Shown piece after piece: positions 15,923-23,184 of a DNA stretch of 35,799 nt; position 1 is the first letter of the stretch, and every line of letters starts with the position of its first letter. The DNA lies in NCBI GenBank assembly GCA_017407835.1, contig JAFQVV010000001.1:1-35799 (forward strand), in the 5' to 3' direction. Both the position numbers and the translations under genes were made by a program. This DNA comes from Clostridia bacterium (GTDB lineage: Bacteria; Bacillota; Clostridia; Oscillospirales; CAG-272). A model generated the notes under the pieces. It was not told the origin of the DNA, did no database searches, and was given only the letters and a program-made list of their open reading frames with translations.

Positions 15923-17494
15923 CTTTGTTTTCTGCAGACCACCGTGCAGACGGTCGAGCCTTTGGTGTCTTTGTACACAGCGGCGCAGACAACGCACACT
16001 CCAGTCAAGCAGTGCAAAAATCACCAAATACATTCCTGCGGTCAAAATGATCCGCAAGGAAAGTGAAAACGCATCGGCAGCAGGATAATACATACCGAAT
16101 ATGCGAACGCCGACCGTCGCACCGACAATGGAGAGCAGCGGCAGAATCACCCACCCCAGCACATCCACATCAACCGCAGTGATGCTCAGCAGGCGGTAAA
16201 GGCTGCAGACAGCATTAAACACCTCACATACATACAAAACAATCACATATCCGGCAACACCATAACGAGGCAGAAGAAGAATCACCAATATGACCGAAAG
16301 CAGCGCATCAATGATGTTGACATTCATCGAATAAACCTGCTCCCCCAAGCCTTTGAGCATTGCATCAACGGTACCGTCGAGATACATGATCGGCACAAGG
16401 GGGGCGAGCAGACGCAGATATTCTGCCGCCTCGGCACTCCCATAAATCACCGTGCCGAGCGAATAGGAATGGCAGCTCATGATGCCTGCGGTTCCAACCG
16501 AAAAAATAAGCGTCAGGCGCAGCACACGAGAGGCAACACGGCGGATTTGCGCATGGTTTCGAGCCGCCCGATACTCAGCCATCTCGGGGATGAGCAAACC
16601 GGACACCGAGCCGAGCAGCGCCGAGGGAAAGAGCAGGATCGGCAGCGCCATGCTGTGCAGCGTACCGTAAGCGGCAAGTGATGCCTCGCGTCCGGCACCG
16701 TTTTTCCGCAAACAAATGGGAATGAGAAGATGTTCAACCGTCAGCAAAAAGGATCTTGCGTATGTGCTGATGGCAACGGGAAGCGCGATGGAGATCAGTT
16801 TACGGCGAACAGGGGGAGCGGGTGGCAATTTTTGCGCAGATGCCGAATGTTGATGTCTGTCGTGCAGATATGCCGCAAACAGGACAAAAAAACTGCCGAA
16901 TTCCGCCAATGTCCCGCCAAGCACAACACCGATGCAGGCGTACTCCAACCCCCGCGGCAAAAAAATCTGCAGCGCATAAATGGTTAGCACCACACGCGCG
17001 CCCTGTGAGAAAATCTGCACCGCCGCACTTTTCCAGACGCGGCGAACACCCGCAAAATATCCCCCCATGGCAGAAGAAAGCGAAACAGGCAAAAGGCTCA
17101 GCCCCAACAGGCGAAGCGCGGGCAGCGTACGTGCATCCTGCAGCCAGCACTCACTGATCATCGGCGCCAAAAGCAGCATCAACACCGATGCAACCGTACC
17201 GAAAAACACGCTGTATCCAAGGCAGCAGCGCATGGCACGGGCAAGCGCTCCGCGGGGCGGATCTTCTCCGCATTCGGCAACCAGGCGTGTTGCGGCAAGA
17301 TTGATCCCCGATGTGGCCAGTGTGATACCAAAACCGTACACACTCATCACCAAGGAATAAAGCCCGATTCCGTCAGCTCCAAGCTTATCGGTCAAATAAA
17401 CATTGAAGCTGACTGCCACACAGCGAATAATCAACCCTGTCGCACTCATGATCAATGCATTTCGTATAAATTGCCACAAACGCCCTGCGCGCAC
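15905..17494 (-). CDS. spoVB: SpoVB-like polysaccharide/lipid flippase (MATE/MOP superfamily)
   Basis: A 529-residue membrane protein with about 14 hydrophobic segments along its whole length. It belongs to the oligosaccharidyl-lipid flippase group, which includes stage V sporulation protein B and lipid II flippase MurJ-like proteins. Supporting features are the N-terminal NALIMSATGLIIRCVAVSFNVYLTDKLGADGIGLYSL motif region, the repeated FAGVRR/GLGEQ-type turns, and ALPILLFPSALLGSVSGLLIPEMAE near the middle. GTG at 17494 was chosen as start because GGGAGGG lies six bases upstream; the ATG at 17512 overlaps that site. It likely exports a cell-wall or spore cortex precursor, which is inference. 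It is divergent from the cytidylate kinase-like gene; I could not find a clear promoter. Confidence 0.85.
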   Translation of the reverse strand: MRAGRLWQFIRNALIMSATGLIIRCVAVSFNVYLTDKLGADGIGLYSLVMSVYGFGITLATSGINLAATRLVAECGEDPPRGALARAMRCCLGYSVFFGTVASVLMLLLAPMISECWLQDARTLPALRLLGLSLLPVSLSSAMGGYFAGVRRVWKSAAVQIFSQGARVVLTIYALQIFLPRGLEYACIGVVLGGTLAEFGSFFVLFAAYLHDRHQHSASAQKLPPAPPVRRKLISIALPVAISTYARSFLLTVEHLLIPICLRKNGAGREASLAAYGTLHSMALPILLFPSALLGSVSGLLIPEMAEYRAARNHAQIRRVASRVLRLTLIFSVGTAGIMSCHSYSLGTVIYGSAEAAEYLRLLAPLVPIMYLDGTVDAMLKGLGEQVYSMNVNIIDALLSVILVILLLPRYGVAGYVIVLYVCEVFNAVCSLYRLLSITAVDVDVLGWVILPLLSIVGATVGVRIFGMYYPAADAFSLSLRIILTAGMYLVIFALLDWSVRCLRRCVQRHQRLDRLHGGLQKTKKRVLR

Positions 17495-17601
17495 TGTATT
17501 CCCTCCCGCCATCTCGGATAGCACAGTGTATGCATTTTGGCACAATTCCAGACCTGCGGAAAATGCAGTAAGAAAATATATTTATTTTCCACGAAAAACG
17601 C

Positions 17602-17630
17602 TTTACAAAATCAAAAATTTATGATATAAT
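17602..17630 (+). promoter_or_regulatory. Promoter of the cytidylate kinase-like gene
   Basis: TTTACA at 17602-17607, a 17-base spacer and TATAAT at 17625-17630. The start codon is about 60 bases downstream. Confidence 0.8.
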
Positions 17631-17691
17631 GATCACAAGCAACAGTTCGCGCTCCTGCGGCTGAAATCTTGGGAAAAGGAGTTTATTCGAC

Positions 17692-18318
17692 ATGAACGAA
17701 AAAGTAATTGTAACCATTGCCAGACAGTACGGCAGCGGCGGCAGAGAAATCGGAGAAAAAGTTGCCGCAGCACTGGGCATTTCATTTTACGATAAAGAGC
17801 TGATTACTCTCGCTGCACAAAAAAGCGGGATGAATGCAAATATTCTTCATTCGGCAGACGAAAAGGCAACCAACAGCCTGCTCTATACCCTTGCTATGGG
17901 ATCTTCCATTTACGGCAGCGGTGCGATGAATTACGACATTCCGATCAATGACCGTCTTTTCATCACCCAGTGTGACATCATCAAAAACCTTGCCGAAGAA
18001 AATTCCTGTGTGATTGTCGGGCGGAGTGCTGACTATGTTCTGCGCAACAATGCCCGTCACATCGGCGTTTTTATCTACGCCAACATAGATGATCGCACGC
18101 GCCGCGTCGCAGAGCGGCATGACCTCTCCGAAAGCGATGCCCGTGCGCTGATTCTCAAGACCGACAAGCGGCGTGCTAACTATTACAACTTCTATACCGG
18201 GCAGAAATGGGGTAAATATGACAACTATCATATGTCGGTGGACAGCTCCCTTCTCGGTATTGAAGGAACCGCCAAACTGATTGCACAGTTTGCCGAAGAC
18301 TTCTGCGAGCTGCACTGA
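17692..18318 (+). CDS. Cytidylate kinase-like family protein
   Basis: A 208-residue P-loop protein. It opens with VIVTIARQYGSGGREIGEKVA, the nucleotide-binding loop of the cytidylate kinase-like family (about residues 11-21), followed by FYDKELI. The middle has SCVIVGRSADYVLRN and the C-terminal half the arginine-rich lid region RTRRVAERHDLSESDA and DKRRANYYNFYTGQKWG. The last of these is characteristic of the family found beside membrane proteins in Clostridia and differs from housekeeping Cmk. The substrate is therefore not certain to be CMP. AAAGGAG lies ten bases before the start. It has its own promoter and terminator. Confidence 0.88.
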   Translation: MNEKVIVTIARQYGSGGREIGEKVAAALGISFYDKELITLAAQKSGMNANILHSADEKATNSLLYTLAMGSSIYGSGAMNYDIPINDRLFITQCDIIKNLAEENSCVIVGRSADYVLRNNARHIGVFIYANIDDRTRRVAERHDLSESDARALILKTDKRRANYYNFYTGQKWGKYDNYHMSVDSSLLGIEGTAKLIAQFAEDFCELH

Positions 18319-18327
18319 TTAATGATT

Positions 18328-18357
18328 GGGGAGCCGCGCCAATAAGCGCGGCTCCCC
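18328..18357 (+). terminator. Terminator after the cytidylate kinase-like gene
   Basis: A 12-bp GC-rich stem (18328-18339 with 18346-18357), CAATAA loop, nine bases after the stop. The T-run that follows is broken. A second, AT-rich hairpin-like repeat lies at about 18370-18400 and may act for the opposing minus-strand genes. Nothing else is visible up to 18500. Confidence 0.8.
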
Positions 18358-18500
18358 GTCGATTTTAATGGTTTTTGATTTTGCGAAGCGCTCAAAATCA
18401 TCAAACATCGCATCACATTTCTACAAAATTTTGAAAAGCGGCTATCTGGCATTTTCTTTGAGAGACTGTTGTGATCGCAACCGCCCCCTTTTCGTTGAAA

Positions 18501-18713
18501 TCAAACGCCGCCCTCGGCAAACAGGTCATCAATCATACACCCCAGCACGCGGGAGAGGGCGGGCAGCAGCATGATGTCCGGGCAGCACAAACCCGTTTCC
18601 CATTTGCACACCGCCTGGGGCGACACGCCCATCAGCTCACCGAAATCTCGCCGGGAGAGGTGATGCCGGTATCGATAAGCTTTGATTCGGGGAGCAATGA
18701 GAAGCTGCATCAT
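18501..18713 (-). CDS. Small XRE-family DNA-binding protein
   Basis: A 70-residue protein that is almost only a helix-turn-helix: RIKAYRYRHHLSRRDFGELMGVSPQAVCKWETG, then CPDIMLLPALSRVLGCMIDDLF, the usual XRE tail. It begins with two consecutive ATGs behind GGGAGG; the first is used here. It lies 12 bases after the stop of the long XRE regulator gene upstream and is very probably in the same transcript. It has no visible effector domain and could act alone or modulate its larger neighbour. Confidence 0.8.
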   Translation of the reverse strand: MMQLLIAPRIKAYRYRHHLSRRDFGELMGVSPQAVCKWETGLCCPDIMLLPALSRVLGCMIDDLFAEGGV

Positions 18714-18725
18714 CCGCGCCTCCCT

Positions 18726-19778
18726 TTATTCCCCGCCTTTGGCGAGGGTTTCGGTCACGGCGAGGAAACGGGGATCCTCCCGCACCGCATCAAAGTGAGC
18801 ATCCTCACGAAGCCACTTCAGCTTATCCCTGCAGTAAGTGGCACCGGGAATGGGGATCCATCCTCCATCTACATAGCCCCGTACGGCAGGAGAGGTATTC
18901 TCGACCGTATCCGAATAGGTATCAAAGTGAACGCTGTATCCGGCCATCTCAGCAAGAGCCGCCAACGCACCTTCCGTATCCCCTGCCTCCGCACAAAGCA
19001 CCGCTCTGCGTGCGCAGGCATCGGTTCCGAACTGGGCGTAATAGTGGTAATCGCCGTCGGGATAGAGGAGTTTCAAAAGTGCGGTCGTCTGTGCCGTCAG
19101 GGCGAGCTTATCCTCTGCGGTGCAGGCAGTCTGCTCTGCCAACGCTTCAAAACACAGCATCAGTCGGCCGGAGCAGAACTTGATATACTCCACCAGGTTC
19201 TCTCTTGCCTGCTCGCCTCGCAGAAGGTTCATTAGCATATCCTCCCGGGAGATCCATGTGTGGGAGAGTTGTTTTGCCGCGGCGATGGCTTCTTCCCTTC
19301 TGCCGTTGTTCCTGTGGTTGAAGATCAGATCCTGGTATGCGCTGTCTCTGATTTCATTGTCGGTGCACTCGGCGATGACCTTCTCGCAGAGAGCGGTAAC
19401 TTCACCGTCACAGCCGCCACAGCAGCCAAGCACATGGGCCAGCCGCGCCATAAGCTGATAGGAACGGGGGTATTTCCCCAAGCCTTTGCGCAGGATCTGT
19501 GCGGCAGCGTTGAAGTTCCCTGCGGCGTAGAGAGGCTGTTCTTCCTCCAGAATGGCACGGAGTTCCTCCTCATATTTTCTGCTGTCCACCTCCAGGATCT
19601 CGTCGGTGGTGACGTCAAAAATATAGGCCAGCAGTGGGAGCTGGGTAATGTCGGGTGCGGTGCGATCACATTCCCACTGAGAGATGGCGTTGGCGGTAAT
19701 GCCGAGATATTCTGCCAGCTGTTCCTGCGTCATATCCCGTCCGCGGCGAAGCTTTTTGATGGTTGTTCCGATAGACAT
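18726..19778 (-). CDS. XRE regulator with TPR-like C-terminal domain
   Basis: A 350-residue regulator. Residues 5-62 form an XRE helix-turn-helix (MTQEQLAEYLGITANAISQWE). The remainder is helical with TPR-like repeats: YAAGNFNAAAQILRKGLGKYPRSYQLMARLAHVLG (about 87-121) is a good TPR pair, and further helices follow to about 290. This layout resembles peptide-responsive RRNPP regulators (Rgg, PlcR, PrgX), though sequence alone does not prove it. The start at 19778 follows GGAGG with eight bases; the upstream in-frame start is rejected because the promoter lies across it. It is divergent from the second long XRE gene and cotranscribed with the 70-residue protein. Confidence 0.82.
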   Translation of the reverse strand: MSIGTTIKKLRRGRDMTQEQLAEYLGITANAISQWECDRTAPDITQLPLLAYIFDVTTDEILEVDSRKYEEELRAILEEEQPLYAAGNFNAAAQILRKGLGKYPRSYQLMARLAHVLGCCGGCDGEVTALCEKVIAECTDNEIRDSAYQDLIFNHRNNGRREEAIAAAKQLSHTWISREDMLMNLLRGEQARENLVEYIKFCSGRLMLCFEALAEQTACTAEDKLALTAQTTALLKLLYPDGDYHYYAQFGTDACARRAVLCAEAGDTEGALAALAEMAGYSVHFDTYSDTVENTSPAVRGYVDGGWIPIPGATYCRDKLKWLREDAHFDAVREDPRFLAVTETLAKGGE

Positions 19779-19802
19779 GGTATCTACCTCCAAAATAAAA
19801 TT

Positions 19803-19816
19803 CAAAAGCGCTTTTG
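19803..19816. promoter_or_regulatory. Palindrome at the start of transcription, likely operator
   Basis: A perfect 14-bp palindrome CAAAAGCGCTTTTG located immediately downstream of the -10 box of the minus-strand XRE gene, where a repressor would block transcription. It is a natural candidate binding site for the encoded XRE protein or its partner; this is inference from position and symmetry. Confidence 0.55.
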
Positions 19817-19823
19817 TAAGTAT

Positions 19824-19852
19824 AGTATAGCACATTCCGGCGAAAAATCCAA
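19824..19852 (-). promoter_or_regulatory. Promoter of the XRE-TPR gene pair
   Basis: On the minus strand this reads TTGGAT, 17 bases, TATACT, with a second overlapping TATACT shifted by five bases. The start codon lies about 40 bases downstream of the transcription start. Confidence 0.7.
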
Positions 19853-19991
19853 TGAGCAGATGCAGAGAGTGTGTGTAGAGATGCTACATTTTTCACAGGA
19901 GAAATGGGGAGGTCCGTTTGTACGGGCGAGCGTCTCCACTTAAATACGGTTTTCTCCACTGCTCGTGGAGTGATTTGCAAAAATGCGGTTA

Positions 19992-20020
19992 TTGTATCTT
20001 CCTCTTACCTGTGGTATCAT
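19992..20020 (+). promoter_or_regulatory. Promoter of the divergent long XRE gene
   Basis: TTGTAT at 19992-19997, a 17-base spacer and TATCAT at 20015-20020. A short imperfect inverted repeat (CGAC/GTCG around AGGGCCC, about 20029-20043) follows and may be an operator. Confidence 0.65.
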
Positions 20021-20081
20021 ATAGACAGCGACAGGGCCCGTCGTGCACAAGATTTTCACCACCATAGAGAAAGGAGACAAT

Positions 20082-21221
20082 ATGGAACTGATGATTGCAG
20101 AACGGCTGAAGAAATACCGTAAGGACCGAAACATGACACAGGAGCAACTGGCCGAGGTATTCGGCATCTCCCCGCAGTCGATCTCCAAATGGGAGTGCGG
20201 AGACGGCTACCCCGACATTACCTTCCTCCCCGCCATTGCCAATTATTTCGAGGTAACGGTGGATGAGCTGATCGGAAACGATGAGATCAGCGCAAAAGAG
20301 GATGTACAAAAAAAATACTTCAACGTCGTGCAGAAGCTTTCCCATGACGAGCGGCTGACACTGGGGCTGAAGTATCACAAAAAATATCCCCGCAACTGGC
20401 ACATTGCCACTTCCCTGATGAATGAGATCAACCTCTATCATCGGGATAAGCTGGAGGAGTTCAAGCCCCTGCTCCGGGAGATCGCCGAGCGCATCCTCCG
20501 CGAGTGCACTGACAGCAACTCCCGCCGCCGTGCGGTACACCAGATGTGTCTGATCTGCCCCGAGGATGAGATCGAGAACTGGTTCCGACGGGACACCGAA
20601 TTCTTGCACGAGGAAAAGCTGGACACCCTGGAGAAACGCTATCAGCTCATGGGGGACGAGGAACAGCGCTGGATCTACCGCTATGCGGGGAACTTCTTCC
20701 GTGCCGCCCATACCATCGATCGCCTCACCCATCACCCCAAGCACAGTGATCCCGCAGATGCGCTGGCATGGTACACCATGTATGTGCGAATGCTGGACGG
20801 CATGACGGGGCGCACAGAGGATACCGATATCCCGGGCGGCTGGATCTGCGAGTACGGATATGCCTACCGCGCCCTGGCGTCGGTGCACTTCTGCCGCGAG
20901 GAAAAGGAGACGGGCTACGCTTATCTTGAGCGCGCCCTTGCCCTGGCCGAGCGCTGGGCGGCCATTCCCCATGAGGCTGACCTGGCGCTTGGTAATCCTC
21001 TTTTCTTCGGCAAAACCAGCATCATGAAGAACAAGGCGGGGATCGTCCTCCCCAACGGGCGTCGCTATCCCCACCTGCTGGGCATCCGTTACTGGCTGCA
21101 TGACCTGTATGACATCATGACACAGCCCATCGGCTGGCCGGGCTTTGACCGTGTCAGGGGAGAGGAACGCTGGGCGGCTCTGCTGGCACAGGCAAAGGCG
21201 CTTTCTGCACAGGAAAAGTAA
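20082..21221 (+). CDS. XRE regulator with long helical C-terminal domain
   Basis: A 379-residue regulator with an N-terminal XRE helix-turn-helix (RLKKYRKDRNMTQEQLAEVFGISPQSISKWECG) and the typical tail YPDITFLPAIANYFEVTVDELIG. The remaining 310 residues are helical and rich in charged and aromatic residues. They look distantly like the C-terminal half of the 350-residue XRE protein on the other strand, for example in YPRNWHIATSLM compared with YPRSYQLMARLA. The start at 20082 follows AAAGGAG by five bases; the longer frame from 20043 lacks a site. Its ligand and targets are unknown. It lies divergent from the other XRE pair and convergent with the opp operon. Confidence 0.82.
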   Translation: MELMIAERLKKYRKDRNMTQEQLAEVFGISPQSISKWECGDGYPDITFLPAIANYFEVTVDELIGNDEISAKEDVQKKYFNVVQKLSHDERLTLGLKYHKKYPRNWHIATSLMNEINLYHRDKLEEFKPLLREIAERILRECTDSNSRRRAVHQMCLICPEDEIENWFRRDTEFLHEEKLDTLEKRYQLMGDEEQRWIYRYAGNFFRAAHTIDRLTHHPKHSDPADALAWYTMYVRMLDGMTGRTEDTDIPGGWICEYGYAYRALASVHFCREEKETGYAYLERALALAERWAAIPHEADLALGNPLFFGKTSIMKNKAGIVLPNGRRYPHLLGIRYWLHDLYDIMTQPIGWPGFDRVRGEERWAALLAQAKALSAQEK

Positions 21222-21391
21222 TTTCACAACAGAAAAGAGCGGAATTTCTGCCACTGATGCAACGACCAAAGGGTGCCGCGCCAAAGCCTGATGTTCTTAT
21301 CGGAAAAATCGTACAATGCATACAGAACAGAAAAAAACAGGCGGTTAGTGTGCATCCGAATAAGGCTGTTATCTAAACCACCCCATTGAGA

Positions 21392-21435
21392 AAAAAGAAT
21401 CACTGAATTCTGAGATGAATTCTGTGATTCTTTTT
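21392..21435 (+). terminator. Terminator, plus-strand XRE transcript
   Basis: A 19-bp stem with one T/T mismatch (21392-21410 with 21417-21435) and a six-base loop, flanked by A and T runs. It is about 170 bases after the XRE stop codon. Confidence 0.8.
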
Positions 21436-21517
21436 GCCATAAAATCATACAATAACCGAATAACGGCCATATACTATAATAAACACAATATATACAAGGG
21501 ATAAAGGGGCAAAAGAA

Positions 21518-21544
21518 ATCCCCGCGCATCGTATGCGCGGGGAT
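21518..21544 (-). terminator. Terminator of the opp operon
   Basis: A 12-bp perfect GC-rich stem (21518-21529 with 21533-21544) with a CGT loop, four bases beyond the stop of the last opp operon gene. On the minus strand it is followed by TTTCTTTTG. Confidence 0.9.
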
Positions 21545-21548
21545 AATC

Positions 21549-21986
21549 TTATGCGTGATAAAATTTCACGTACCAAATAACCGTAAAGACGATTCCAATG
21601 ACAAGGAAGAAAAGTCCCGTTACAAGAATACATCTGTCATTTTTCTTTTTGGCTTCGCTGAGCTTACGCTCGCGATAATCGGCATATCGCTCATGCTTTG
21701 CTCTGCCCATAGGGATAAAGGCGAGCACAGCATTTCTGAGAACAAACCCGATACCGATGAGTGCCCCCTCGCTGCTGACGTACAGCATACCCGCAAAAAG
21801 CGTCATCAATACGCCCGAGACGAAGAAAGCGTCTGATAAGATCTGAATATTTACCGCCGTGCTTTGCGTGAAGAATCCCTTTGACCAAATCACAAGGAAG
21901 GCGATAAGTGCTTCAATGCCAAAACAAATCGCGTATTTTGTTAACGTTACTTTGGTTTCCTGTTTCACTGTCCCATACCCATCCAT
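21549..21986 (-). CDS. Small membrane protein, DUF3899-like, last gene of opp operon
   Basis: A 145-residue protein with three or four membrane segments: about 16-34, 48-68, 75-93 and 120-140. A charged loop (GRAKHERYADYRERKLSEAKKKNDR) lies before the last segment. The layout and loop resemble DUF3899 proteins of Firmicutes, whose function is not known. The ATG at 21986 lies four bases after the oppF stop codon and has only a weak ACGAG site, so it is probably translated by coupling to oppF. An upstream extension of the frame overlaps oppF and was rejected. A role beside the peptide importer is suggested only by the operon. Confidence 0.7.
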   Translation of the reverse strand: MDGYGTVKQETKVTLTKYAICFGIEALIAFLVIWSKGFFTQSTAVNIQILSDAFFVSGVLMTLFAGMLYVSSEGALIGIGFVLRNAVLAFIPMGRAKHERYADYRERKLSEAKKKNDRCILVTGLFFLVIGIVFTVIWYVKFYHA

Positions 21987-21990
21987 CTCG

Positions 21991-23184
21991 TTATTTGACC
22001 ATCTGCTTGTATTTTTCCTCTTCAACATCGTTGCAGTATACGAAATGTCCGGGGGTGATCTCACGGAACGAGGGAGCATCTACCGAATAATCGTGTTCTG
22101 CAATGGGGTTGTAGTGAATTCTCGTGCGCTGCTTCTCGTATACGGGATCGGGCAGCGGAATTGCAGACAGAAGCGATCTCGTATAAGGATGCATGGGATT
22201 CTTGAAGAGCTCATCCGAATCGGCAAGCTCGACCAGCTTTCCGAAATACATGACGCCGATTCGGTCGGAGAAATATTTCACCACCGACAGGTCGTGCGCG
22301 ATGAACATAATGGTAAGTCCCAAGCGCTCCCTGAGATCGTTGAGCAGGTTGATGACCTGTGCCTGAATCGATACGTCAAGCGCAGAGATCGGCTCGTCGG
22401 CGATGATCATCTCGGGCTGCATGATAACCGCTCTGGCAATACCGATACGCTGGCGCTGACCGCCCGAGAACTCGTGAGGATAACGGTCTGCGTGCTCACG
22501 CACAAGACCGACCGTCTCAAGTATCTCGTAAACCTTCTCGTTGATATACTCCTTATCGGTGATGCCGTTGATCACGAGCCCCTCGGCGATAATATCACGG
22601 ACAGTCATACGGGGATCGAGAGACGCAATCGGATCTTGGAAGATCATCTGGATCTGGGTGATGAGCCTGCTCTTCCTTGCCACGCGGCAACGGTTGTTAT
22701 ACTCCCTTCGGAGAGTTTTGAGCTGCGCGTCATTGCCCTCGGCCGCGCTGAACTTTTCGGCATACTCTGCCTCCAGTGCCTGAAGCATCGACGCAACGTA
22801 CTGACGATCAACTTCCCGGCTGTCAGTCTTTGCATCTTTGATCAGCGCTCGATTCTTTTCAACGATAGCATCATACTCTTGCTTCGTGATCTTCTTATCT
22901 TCGAGATCTTTTTTGGCCTGCTTGATCTCGTCCTTGTAGGCGCGCGTTCCCGCTCCGATTCTATGCCCCTTGAAGTATACGTTACCCGAGGTAATGTTAT
23001 ACAGCTTGATGATGGAACGGCCCGTTGTGGTCTTTCCGCAGCCGGACTCACCCACAAGACCAAAGGTTTCACCCCTCCGAACCTCAAAGCTCACATCGTC
23101 GACGGCCTTAAGATCCTTACGTCCCAGGCGGAAATACTGACAAAGGTGGTCCACTTTCAACAATACTTCAGAATTATTCTCCAT
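21991..23184 (-). CDS. oppF: Oligopeptide ABC importer ATPase OppF with coiled-coil insertion
   Basis: A 397-residue ABC ATPase of the OppF/DppF type. Walker A is GESGCGKT (about 45-52), the Q-loop is [13 protein letters not shown] (about 180-192), the signature [14 protein letters not shown] (about 239-252), Walker B MIIADEP with ISALD, and the switch histidine is in [10 protein letters not shown] typical OppF has about 320 residues. The excess is mainly a highly charged helical stretch at about 78-170 placed between Walker A and the Q-loop. The C-terminal oligopeptide-transporter tail includes [16 protein letters not shown]. The start at 23184 follows GAGGAGG by five bases and overlaps the end of oppD by 11 bases. 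Confidence 0.93.
   Translation of the reverse strand: MENNSEVLLKVDHLCQYFRLGRKDLKAVDDVSFEVRRGETFGLVGESGCGKTTTGRSIIKLYNITSGNVYFKGHRIGAGTRAYKDEIKQAKKDLEDKKITKQEYDAIVEKNRALIKDAKTDSREVDRQYVASMLQALEAEYAEKFSAAEGNDAQLKTLRREYNNRCRVARKSRLITQIQMIFQDPIASLDPRMTVRDIIAEGLVINGITDKEYINEKVYEILETVGLVREHADRYPHEFSGGQRQRIGIARAVIMQPEMIIADEPISALDVSIQAQVINLLNDLRERLGLTIMFIAHDLSVVKYFSDRIGVMYFGKLVELADSDELFKNPMHPYTRSLLSAIPLPDPVYEKQRTRIHYNPIAEHDYSVDAPSFREITPGHFVYCNDVEEEKYKQMVK

Larger units (their letters stand above)
21222..21548. other. Intergenic region between XRE gene and opp operon
   Basis: No gene is seen. The region holds the two terminators listed separately and an AT-rich stretch at about 21440-21500 with a TATAAT-like word but no matching -35 box. 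Confidence 0.6.

Noticed and set aside
18501..18713. The small XRE protein as antitoxin of a toxin-antitoxin pair
   Set aside because: The only cotranscribed neighbour is another XRE regulator; no toxin-like protein is nearby.
19989..21284. A 431-codon minus-strand frame opposite the long XRE gene
   Set aside because: It is antisense to a clear XRE regulator with its own promoter and ribosome binding site, and shows no protein-family motif.
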